Source of the DNA: Thermomicrobiales bacterium
GTDB taxonomy: Bacteria > Chloroflexota > Chloroflexia > Thermomicrobiales > UBA6265
Direction: 5' to 3'
Assembly: GCA_025937615.1 (NCBI GenBank)
Contig: JAICRA010000007.1
Location: 1 to 13,127, forward strand
DNA: 13,127 bases
The translations under genes were made by a program, and so were the position numbers. A model generated the notes under the pieces. It was given only the letters and a program-made list of their open reading frames with translations, searched no databases and was not told where the DNA came from. Of this stretch, positions 7,159 through 13,127 are shown piece after piece. The stretch's first letter is position 1; every line of letters starts with the position of its first letter.

Positions 7159-7289
7159 GCCGTCCCTTTCACGTTCAATTGGGTAGATCTCGTCTTTCCG
7201 GCACGACAACCGACACGGCGAGCGCCGCGTCATGCATCATGTTCCGGCCGGTCGTTAGCGTACACCTGAACCCGGCGAGGTCAAGCCGA

Positions 7290-7390
7290 TCGGGAGTCGG
7301 AAGTCGGGAATCGTCGGAGAGACGGCAAGGCGAGTCGTCAGTCGTAAGTCGTGAGTCGGCAAGTGCCACCAGCTAATAGTTGAAAGCTGG
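7290..7390. repeat. Degenerate heptamer repeat tract (right)
   Basis: Seven-base units of the type RAGTCGK are visible: GAGTCGG (7294), AAGTCGG (7301), GAATCGT (7308), then GAGTCGT (7332), CAGTCGT (7339), AAGTCGT (7346), GAGTCGG (7353). The part at 7365-7383 is an inverted near copy (17 of 19) of 3768-3786. The tract lies between the cupin start and the barstar-like stop, and no protein-coding signature was seen in it. The rest of 7159-7416 holds only the cupin leader and this tract. Confidence 0.6.
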
Positions 7391-7416
7391 CGAATGATCC
7401 TCCGCCCTCCGACTCG

Positions 7417-7887
7417 TCAGGCATCGCGCCACGATGAGAGACACGCGGAGGGAAGCGAAGGCACGCCAGGAGCCAGCGCGCTCGGGCCATAGAGCAGCGC
7501 AACCATCGGCCTGGAGAGCGGCTGCCAGAACGCGCACGCCTCTCGCAGCACCTTCAGCCCGATCTCCCATTGCTCTGGCTCGTTCGTTGCCAACTGCCCA
7601 AACCCGTCGAGTACCAGCACGTATCCGGCGGCAGGAAGCCAGCTGAGATCCGTGAGACAGTCGTAGACGGCATCCCAATTGCGCCCAAAGTAGTCCGGGA
7701 AGTGCAGGGCACGGGCGAGCTCCTGGAAGAACTCGGCTCGAGTACCGGCCGCCGTGCCTTCGAGAACCGCGACGGCGAACTCAGGTGGGAGTGCACCGTG
7801 ATGCAGAACTTGGTCGCGCTCCGCCACGTCGATACGGTAGACGCCCGACGGGCAGCGCTCAGAGTCACCGGTTCCTTCTAGGCCCAT
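7417..7887 (-). CDS. Barstar-family (barnase inhibitor) protein
   Basis: A 156-residue protein whose core (about 37-137) matches barstar, the intracellular inhibitor of the secreted ribonuclease barnase. The key helix reads 'FPDYFGRNWDAVYDCLTDL', matching barstar PEYYGENLDALWDCLT. The four barnase-contact positions of barstar (Tyr29, Asp35, Asp39, Glu76) are all kept here as Tyr66, Asp72, Asp76 and Glu116 (in VLREA). It is longer than barstar (about 90 residues), with a 36-residue N-terminal extension and a roughly 20-residue tail. The only upstream ATG is 7887; no good ribosome binding site precedes it. The start lies six bases after an in-frame TAA closing a probable gene remnant, so the N-terminal extension may be spurious or a leftover. 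No ribonuclease toxin gene is in the window. Family is fairly sure; role (immunity, regulation) is inference. Confidence 0.85.
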   Translation of the reverse strand: MGLEGTGDSERCPSGVYRIDVAERDQVLHHGALPPEFAVAVLEGTAAGTRAEFFQELARALHFPDYFGRNWDAVYDCLTDLSWLPAAGYVLVLDGFGQLATNEPEQWEIGLKVLREACAFWQPLSRPMVALLYGPSALAPGVPSLPSACLSSWRDA

Positions 7888-7893
7888 CCGCAG

Positions 7894-8040
7894 TTACGCC
7901 AGCACGTCGTGCACAACTTGCAAACCTGCGCTGACCGCCCCGTCCATGCTGCCCCACTCCTCGATCGCCGTCTCGGTAACCAGCCGATCTGCCGGGCATT
8001 CCCGAGAAGACCCGGGATCCGCGGGATTTACGTTGTGAAC
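7894..8040 (-). pseudogene. Probable remnant: C-terminal tail of a flavin-dependent oxidoreductase
   Basis: The last 33 codons of this frame read like the FAD-binding C-terminus of amine-oxidase/phytoene-desaturase-type flavoproteins, where a Gly-Asp is followed by a loop and 'MxGAVxSG': here DRLVTETAIEEWGSMDGAV, then SAGLQVVHDVLA and stop TAA at 7894-7896. Just upstream the neighbouring frame reads RVFSGMPG; removing one base at 7990 would join it to DRLVTE and restore the Gly-Asp. Nothing resembling the rest of such a protein (400 or more residues) exists upstream, because the dehydrogenase gene ends at 8162. It shares its frame with the barstar-like gene, six bases downstream. The homology call rests on about 35 residues and is tentative; it could instead be a small unrecognised gene. 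Confidence 0.35.
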
Positions 8041-8161
8041 GATGTCGGCACTGTAGCACGAGCTCGGCTGCAGTGCGCCGATGATGCTGCGCTGAGTGGT
8101 CGAACCCGACATCGGTCCGGTCGCGTGGTCGCGGCCCAGAAGTGCTGTTCAGGTCGCCAGA

Positions 8162-9388
8162 TCAATCCCCCGCACTGATCCGATAGAGCAACCCGTTCTC
8201 GTCATCAGAGACGATGAGACTGCCGTCCGGAGCGACCACCACCCCGGCCGGACGGCCCCAGCGCTCATAGCTGGCATCCTGCCAGCCGGTGGCGAAGTCG
8301 CGCGCCGCGAACGGTATCCCATCCTCGAAGTCGATGAGCAGCAGCTTTGGCGCCGCCGGCGGCTCCCGGTTCCAGGAGCCGTGCTGGACGACGATAAGAT
8401 CGCCCTGCAAGTCGTCAGGAATCCCCTCGCCATCGAGAAAGGCGAGACCGAGTGGCGCGGAATGGGCCTGGATGCCGATCGTCGGTGGGGTCACACCGGA
8501 GCAGTCGGCTCCTGACTCCTGTGGGGTCGCATCCGGCGGAAGGCATGCCGGCCAGCCATAGTCCCCGCCCTCTTCGACGATCGTGACCAGATCAGGGGGT
8601 ATCTCGTTGCCCTGGTTGTCGCGCTCGTTCACCGTGGCCCAGAGCAGATCGGTCCCTGGTTGGAAGTCAAGCCCGACGGGGTTGCGCAGCCCGGTGGCGA
8701 TGATCTCCAGATCGCTCCCGTCCGGATTGGCCTGGGAGATTGTCGCGCGAATTGGCTCCTCTTCAAAACAGATGTTGCACGATGAGCCGACCGCCAGATA
8801 GAGCATCTCGTCCGGACCGAAGGCCACGGTGCGGGTGCGATGCCCTCCGGTGGGAAGACCCGGGATGACGACTTCCTGGGCGCCGACCGATCCCGCCGGG
8901 TCGTAGCGGAAACGGCTGACCTGATGGATCTCCCCAACGTAGAGGTAGTCCCCCTCATCCGTAGTGAAGAACGCAACACTCGCTGGCTGCTGCAGCCCCG
9001 AGAGGAGCACTTCCGGCTCCCCGAGCTGGCCCTCGGCGAACGGGAAGCGGTAGACGACACCCTCGCCCGCGGCGCCAACGACCAGATTGTTCTGATCATC
9101 GAAGGCCATGAAGCGAGGACCGCCGAGTCCGGCAGCGACAACGGAGACGGTGTAGCCGGGCGCGACTCGTAGCGCCTGTCCGGAAACGCCGAAGCCTTGC
9201 GGATCGGCCACCGTGACCTCCACCAAGTCGGGGTTGGCAGTCACCGCATCATCAACCAGGAGCGCCGGTCCCTCCTGAGCCGCGACGACCGGATGCTCGG
9301 TGATGAACGGTGCTGCGCCGACAATGAGCAGGCCGAGAACTACGGCAATCCGAGCAAGGCGATGGGACAGAGGAGTTCCGCAGGACAT
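8162..9388 (-). CDS. Secreted glucose/sorbosone dehydrogenase-like beta-propeller protein
   Basis: A 408-residue exported protein related to PQQ-dependent soluble sugar dehydrogenases (GSDH/sorbosone dehydrogenase family). The signal peptide is clear: basic residues at 10-13, a hydrophobic core (about 14-29) and a likely cut after VVAA near residue 37. The propeller begins at about 73 (LRVAPGYTVSVVAAGLGGPR). Family markers are GGHRTRTVAFGPD with His183 (the position of the catalytic His in sugar dehydrogenases), SSCNIC with Cys204 and Cys207, 'ATGLRNPVGLDFQPGTDLLW', and the closing 'GRPAGVVVAPDGSLIVSDD'. Two further cysteines (CLPPDATPQESGADC) may form a disulfide outside the cell. The ATG at 9388 has an AAGGGA nine bases upstream. 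The gene lies 50 bases after the GH1-like gene, so co-transcription is possible. Actual PQQ use and sugar are not shown; many family members are untested. Confidence 0.88.
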   Translation of the reverse strand: MSCGTPLSHRLARIAVVLGLLIVGAAPFITEHPVVAAQEGPALLVDDAVTANPDLVEVTVADPQGFGVSGQALRVAPGYTVSVVAAGLGGPRFMAFDDQNNLVVGAAGEGVVYRFPFAEGQLGEPEVLLSGLQQPASVAFFTTDEGDYLYVGEIHQVSRFRYDPAGSVGAQEVVIPGLPTGGHRTRTVAFGPDEMLYLAVGSSCNICFEEEPIRATISQANPDGSDLEIIATGLRNPVGLDFQPGTDLLWATVNERDNQGNEIPPDLVTIVEEGGDYGWPACLPPDATPQESGADCSGVTPPTIGIQAHSAPLGLAFLDGEGIPDDLQGDLIVVQHGSWNREPPAAPKLLLIDFEDGIPFAARDFATGWQDASYERWGRPAGVVVAPDGSLIVSDDENGLLYRISAGD

Positions 9389-9438
9389 TCTCGATTCCCT
9401 TCATCCGCAAGCGAGAAGGCGGGCGCGGTGAGCGTTCG

Positions 9439-10785
9439 CTATGCGGCGCCGTCGAGCACCCGTTTGCGGCGTCGTCCAGTCCCTTGCAGGACGTCGTTGC
9501 CGTCCTGGTCGACCGGGGGATAGAGGATCCGTTCCGGCCGTTCCCACCATCCGGGCCTGCTGGTCGCCTTCCAACCCGGCAGTTCGCCGACCGCCAGGCT
9601 TCGCGCTAGGCTCGCCAGTTGAGTCGGGCGGGGTGCATCACCGCGGATATCGAACACTCCGGGCTCGTAATGCCCATCCTCCCGGGTCACCAGGCAGTGC
9701 CAGTCCCACGCGCCGAGGAGGGACCAGATGGTCACCGCGCGGATATCGACACCGCTCTCCTCGAGCCGGCTGGCATCTTGCCAAACCTGCGCGAGCCACC
9801 GCACCTGCTCATTCAGCGTCGATCCCAGATGGGCTTCGGTAATGGCCACCGGGCGGCGATACCGCTCCCAGACCTCCTCCAGCAGACTAGCTGGGCTCGG
9901 CGACCAATCGGCGAGCACCCGCACAGTCTCGACGTCGGCGTAGGTATCACGGCCGTTCCCGCCGTGTGTGACAGCCGGATAGCGGTGCCGCCGGTGGTCG
10001 ATGAACCGCTCGCTGGTCACATAGTAATTGCCGCCAATGATGTCGGGGGGGCAGGGTCGCTCGCGAAACGGATCCAGCTCCGCTCGGGTCAACCCCAGCC
10101 ACCACAGGTGCTGCCAGAGGGGGTGTTTCTCCGTCACTCGCCCGCAGAGGAAATCGAGCGACAACCAGCGGCGTTCGTTCTCGTAGTCGGCCTGGTATCG
10201 AAGCCGCGGGGTGCTCCAGACGCGGCCGAGATCCTCGGTCTGGACGAGCTGGGCGCTGGGGTTGACCTGCCGGATCTCCTGCATCGCTAGCTGGACGGCC
10301 AGGCACTCATGGACGAGCGCGCGCACCATCGTCCGTTCGTCGCGTGCGTGCGGATGCCAATGTCCATAGAGCGCCGCGAAGCGAGCTGTCGTCAACGGTT
10401 CATTGACCGGCGTGTAGGCATCGACCCAGGGGTACCGATCGCTGACCGCGCGCGCAAATCGCCCCAGGTGGTGCGGGAATTCCGGGTCGAGCAGTCCCGT
10501 CCAGCGTGGACCGCTGCCGTGATGACAGAGTCCGACAATCGGCCGGATGCCGAGCTCGCGCAGGCGCACCAACCGCTCGTCGGTCCAACTCCAGTCGGGC
10601 TGCGCTGGATCGGTGGGCACCATGCGCTCCCAGAGCACGGGATACCGAAGCGCTTTGATACCAAGGTCGGCGAATCGATCGAGATCGTCGAACCGGTGCT
10701 GGTGACCGGTCAGGACGACCTGGTCAATGTAGCGATCACCGACCCGGTTGACCGTGCATTCGATTCCGCCCCAGAGCTCCAGCAT
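9439..10785 (-). CDS. GH1-like family glycoside hydrolase
   Basis: A 448-residue (beta/alpha)8-barrel protein resembling family 1 glycosidases. The acid/base glutamate is in 'YTPVNEPLT' (Glu129, the GH1 NEP motif) and the nucleophile is probably Glu317 in 'RPVAITEAHLGS', replacing the usual ITENG. 'LGIKALRYPVLWERM' (about 41-55) and 'LRELGIRPIVGLCHHG' (about 75-90) fit early barrel strands. No signal peptide, so cytoplasmic. From memory, close relatives often carry an extra C-terminal RmlD-like reductase domain after the 'GWW-RPERLLYPP' segment; here the chain ends about 24 residues after the equivalent GWWERPERILYPP, with no reductase. The start is ATG 10785 (a TTG lies one codon earlier), nine bases after the stop of the UDP-galactopyranose mutase gene. 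No strong ribosome binding site is seen, so translation is probably coupled. Substrate unknown. Confidence 0.82.
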   Translation of the reverse strand: MLELWGGIECTVNRVGDRYIDQVVLTGHQHRFDDLDRFADLGIKALRYPVLWERMVPTDPAQPDWSWTDERLVRLRELGIRPIVGLCHHGSGPRWTGLLDPEFPHHLGRFARAVSDRYPWVDAYTPVNEPLTTARFAALYGHWHPHARDERTMVRALVHECLAVQLAMQEIRQVNPSAQLVQTEDLGRVWSTPRLRYQADYENERRWLSLDFLCGRVTEKHPLWQHLWWLGLTRAELDPFRERPCPPDIIGGNYYVTSERFIDHRRHRYPAVTHGGNGRDTYADVETVRVLADWSPSPASLLEEVWERYRRPVAITEAHLGSTLNEQVRWLAQVWQDASRLEESGVDIRAVTIWSLLGAWDWHCLVTREDGHYEPGVFDIRGDAPRPTQLASLARSLAVGELPGWKATSRPGWWERPERILYPPVDQDGNDVLQGTGRRRKRVLDGAA

Positions 10786-10794
10786 CAATCCGAT

Positions 10795-11904
10795 CTATGC
10801 CAGGGTCAGCACACGTGCGGAGCGAATGCGCTGCCAGACCGTGAGGGCCTGGGCCACCACCTGATCCATATTGTAGTAGCGGTAGGTGGCCAGGCGGCCA
10901 GCGAAATGGACGTTGGGCGTCTGTTCCGCGAGCGCCTCGTACGCCTTGTAGCGCTCAGCGTTGTCGGGCCGCGGGATCGGATAGTATGGGTCTCCCTCCG
11001 ACCGGGGGTACTCGTAGACGATAGTCGTCATGGGGTGCCGCTGACCGGTCAGGTGCTTGAACTCCGTGACGCGGGTGTAGTCGTAATCATTCGGGTAATT
11101 GACCGTGCCGACTGGTTGGAAGACCTCGGTGGGATGTGTCTCGAACCGGAACTCGAGCGACCGGTAAGGGAGAGGACCGAACTGGTAGTCGAAGTACTCG
11201 TCGATGCGCCCCGTCCAGATCAGCTCCCGATAGGGAACGAAGTCCTCAATCTCCTGATAGCCGGTGTTGAGCATGATCTTGATATTGGGGTGATCAAGCA
11301 TGCGCTCGAACATCCGCGTGTAGCCATGCTTTGGCATTACCTGGAAGCGGTCGGTGAAGTACCGGTCGTCACGATTCGTGCGAGTCGGGATGCGGGCGGT
11401 CACCTGAGCGTCAAGCTCTGAAGGGTCGACCCCCCACTGCTTACGGGTATATCCCCGGAAGAAGGTGTTGTAGAGATGGCGACCGACCTTGCTCACCACC
11501 GCGTCCTCGGCCGTCAGAATACGCTCTCGCGGCTCGGCGACGCTCTCGAAATAGCGCGTCAGCTCGTCTGACGTAAGGTTCAACCCGAACAGAGTATTGA
11601 TGGTGTCGAGATTGATCGGGATGGGAACGAGTCGCCCTTCGACACTGGCCAGGACGCGATGCTGATAAGGACGCCACTCGGTGAACTGGGAGAGATACTC
11701 GTAGATCTCGGGTGCATTGGCATGGAAGATGTGCGGACCATAGCGATGGATGAGAATCCCCGCGTCATCAAAGGTGTCAAAGGCATTGCCGGCGATATGC
11801 GACCGCCGGTCGATGAGCAAGACGCGCGCGCCGTCTTCGCGAGCGAGGCGCTCGGCCAGCACACTGCCGGCGAATCCCGCGCCGACGATCAGGAAGTCGA
11901 ACAT
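10795..11904 (-). CDS. glf: UDP-galactopyranose mutase
   Basis: Flavoenzyme that interconverts UDP-galactopyranose and UDP-galactofuranose, the donor for galactofuranose-containing glycans. At 369 residues it has the normal bacterial length. The FAD Rossmann motif is at the N-terminus (FLIVGAGFAGSVLAERLA, with Gly8, Gly10 and Gly13). Family signatures follow in order: 'HRYGPHIFHANAPEIYEYL', 'PIPINLDTINTLFG', 'YTRKQWGVDPSELDAQVTAR', 'DDRYFTDRFQVMPKHGYTRM', 'VNYPNDYDYTRVTEFKHLTG', and the C-terminal 'HFAGRLATYRYYNMDQVVAQA', which holds conserved Arg/Tyr residues near the flavin and substrate. The start lies seven bases after the glycosyltransferase stop with no clear ribosome binding site, suggesting coupling. 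Identity is firm; the end product of the pathway is not visible. Confidence 0.97.
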   Translation of the reverse strand: MFDFLIVGAGFAGSVLAERLAREDGARVLLIDRRSHIAGNAFDTFDDAGILIHRYGPHIFHANAPEIYEYLSQFTEWRPYQHRVLASVEGRLVPIPINLDTINTLFGLNLTSDELTRYFESVAEPRERILTAEDAVVSKVGRHLYNTFFRGYTRKQWGVDPSELDAQVTARIPTRTNRDDRYFTDRFQVMPKHGYTRMFERMLDHPNIKIMLNTGYQEIEDFVPYRELIWTGRIDEYFDYQFGPLPYRSLEFRFETHPTEVFQPVGTVNYPNDYDYTRVTEFKHLTGQRHPMTTIVYEYPRSEGDPYYPIPRPDNAERYKAYEALAEQTPNVHFAGRLATYRYYNMDQVVAQALTVWQRIRSARVLTLA

Positions 11905-11911
11905 CGCTGGA

Positions 11912-13042
11912 TCAGGCCGTAAGCGCCGCGGTCTGCGCCGCGGGCACGATCATCGTCGTACTGGCACGGGACATGACCGCCAGCATCGCCTCGGCGATGC
12001 AGTCCCAATCGTGAGCGGCGACGAGGCGCGCCGCGCGGGCACGCCATTGACGGTCCGCATCGCCCGTCCGGTTCAGCACCGCCTCGGCGGCGGCAACAAA
12101 CTCATGTCCAGTCGTCGCGATCTCGACGGCATCGCCGTAAAGCGTGATGACGTCGGTGATCGGTGTCGAGACGACCGGCTTGCCACCGGCGAGGTACTCG
12201 AGCGTCTTGGTCGGGGAGATCGCTCGCGTGGCCTCGTTGAGGGCAAAGGGCATGAGTGCCACGTCAAAGCACGTTAGGAACGCCGGCAGATCGTCGTAGG
12301 CTTGCTGGCCGAAGCGGAGGATGTTGCTTCTCTCCGGAATGCTGCTCTCGTCGATCTTTGTCACCGGACCGATCAGCGCGATCGTCCAGTCCGGTCGCAA
12401 ATCGGCGATCTCCGCCAGCAGATCGAGATCGAGACGCTCGTCGATCACCCCGTAATAGCCGAGGATCGGGCGCCGCTGATCCGCCAGTCCTTCATGAGGT
12501 ACGGCCTTGGTCGATGCAAAGTGAGCCGCTTCGACCCCGGAGGGGAAGCAGTGCACCGACGGGTGCATATCGCGTCGCTGGCGGTAGAGCGTCGGTCCCC
12601 CGGTGAACACCAGATCGACCGTTGAGAGCAGACGTGCCTCGCGGATGCGCAACTCCGGCGGCGCGGCGCGAAAGCTGGCGAGATCGTCCATCGCGTCATA
12701 GACGGTGAGGCGGGGACGAACGGTCGCGGGCTCGGCCCCAAGGGCCATCGGCGTGTAATACCAGAGAATCGGGGTCGTTCCGGGACGGACGAACGGCTCG
12801 AGCAAACGACTGATCTGCCCATTGACGTGGTTCCCGAACCCGTACAGTTCCGTGCTGCCGGGGAGAAGTGGGGTTACCACTTTGACCCCATGATCGTGTC
12901 GGACGTGTACATCGGGGCCCTGGAGATGATACTCCGGCTCCTCGACAACGATCACCGGCATCTCACGCGCGAATCGCGTGAGGAGGTGCTGAGGTCGCTG
13001 CCAGACAAAACCCCAGCGCAAATGTGAGAACGCGACGAGCAT
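11912..13042 (-). CDS. GT4-like glycosyltransferase
   Basis: A 376-residue GT-B-fold glycosyltransferase, probably cytoplasmic or membrane-associated. The start at 13042 (MLVAFSHLRWGFVWQRPQHL) is preferred: it has GGGGA upstream, and 'WGFVWQRPQHLL' is the usual N-terminus of one GT4-like subgroup. The in-frame start at 13078 adds 12 unlikely residues. The C-terminal donor domain begins at about 190 (GYYGVIDERLDLDLLAEI) and carries 'NEATRAISPTKTLEYLAGGKPVVSTP', with Glu270 and Glu282 in the donor-binding region (the E-x7-E-like pattern of GT4 is not exact). It is the first gene of a tight cassette with the UDP-galactopyranose mutase and GH1-like genes, so a galactofuranose donor is a reasonable guess only. 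The N-terminal acceptor domain gives no clue to the acceptor. Confidence 0.9.
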   Translation of the reverse strand: MLVAFSHLRWGFVWQRPQHLLTRFAREMPVIVVEEPEYHLQGPDVHVRHDHGVKVVTPLLPGSTELYGFGNHVNGQISRLLEPFVRPGTTPILWYYTPMALGAEPATVRPRLTVYDAMDDLASFRAAPPELRIREARLLSTVDLVFTGGPTLYRQRRDMHPSVHCFPSGVEAAHFASTKAVPHEGLADQRRPILGYYGVIDERLDLDLLAEIADLRPDWTIALIGPVTKIDESSIPERSNILRFGQQAYDDLPAFLTCFDVALMPFALNEATRAISPTKTLEYLAGGKPVVSTPITDVITLYGDAVEIATTGHEFVAAAEAVLNRTGDADRQWRARAARLVAAHDWDCIAEAMLAVMSRASTTMIVPAAQTAALTA

Positions 13043-13046
13043 GCAA

Positions 13047-13051
13047 TCCCC
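13047..13051 (-). promoter_or_regulatory. Ribosome binding site for the glycosyltransferase gene
   Basis: Minus strand GGGGA four bases before the ATG at 13042. It supports this start over the in-frame one at 13078, which has no comparable site. Confidence 0.5.
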
Positions 13052-13086
13052 ATTCGTCGGTGGCGAGCGCCACAGCACACACTAGC

Positions 13087-13106
13087 GCCGCGGTCGAATC
13101 CGCGGC
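13087..13106. promoter_or_regulatory. Perfect inverted repeat upstream of the glycosyltransferase start
   Basis: GCCGCGG (13087-13093), six bases (TCGAAT), then CCGCGGC (13100-13106). It lies 45 bases upstream of the glycosyltransferase start. It could be an operator, a leader hairpin, or the end of an upstream transcript; no T-run follows. The window ends 21 bases later, so the context is cut off. Confidence 0.35.
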
Positions 13107-13127
13107 ACGCGCTCGAGACAGCATGCA

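Noticed and set aside
7159..7233. Longer start for the cupin
   Set aside because: The added 25 residues are basic and unlike cupins; MDPVATFDLP at 7158 has AAAGGGA upstream.
10309..11421. 370-codon plus-strand open frame across the GH1-like and mutase genes
   Set aside because: It spans two well-identified minus-strand genes in antisense and shows no family signature.

Overview
The window reads as chromosomal DNA of a GC-rich bacterium with tightly packed, mostly short-gapped genes. Protein style, GC content and short heptamer repeats between genes would fit a Chloroflexota member (Thermomicrobia-like). This is an impression from sequence style only; there is no rRNA or marker gene here to settle it. 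No RNA gene, CRISPR array, transposase or phage gene was recognised.

Layout. (1) Positions 1-3540, plus strand: the end of a peptide/nickel-type (family 5) ABC importer operon. It holds a substrate-binding protein missing its N-terminus, then DppB-like and DppC-like permeases whose stop and start overlap. A strong 13-bp hairpin sits between the binding protein and the permeases. No ATPase gene is in view. (2) 3541-3865: a 325-bp gap with a small hairpin, heptamer repeats and a tandem octamer that ends just before the next ribosome binding site. (3) 3866-4987, plus: a persulfide dioxygenase-like metallo-beta-lactamase fused to a rhodanese, a sulfide/persulfide detoxification enzyme. (4) 5021-7158, minus: a small cupin followed by a thiamine-diphosphate (ThDP) enzyme, probably co-transcribed and convergent with gene 3. 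The cupin is broken by two compensating one-base frameshifts that put its metal-site segment out of frame. (5) 7234-7416: a second heptamer-repeat tract that partly mirrors the first in inverted orientation, so the two tracts bracket block 3-4. (6) 7417-8161, minus: a barstar-like protein with no visible ribonuclease partner, preceded in the same frame by what looks like the decayed tail of a flavin oxidoreductase. (7) 8162-13042, minus: a secreted glucose/sorbosone dehydrogenase-like beta-propeller, and upstream of it a tight three-gene cassette: GT4 glycosyltransferase, UDP-galactopyranose mutase, and a GH1-like glycosidase.

How the genes may work together. The cassette at 9439-13042 has gaps of only 7 and 9 bases and is the best candidate for a functional system: the mutase would make UDP-galactofuranose, the glycosyltransferase may use it, and the GH1-like protein may trim or transfer the sugar. 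The cupin and ThDP enzyme form a second likely pair of unknown substrate. The remaining genes look like independent metabolic or accessory loci. Most families here are well known. The items most worth a second look are the frameshifted cupin, the paired inverted repeat tracts, the glycan cassette with a standalone GH1-like member, and the orphan barstar beside a gene remnant.
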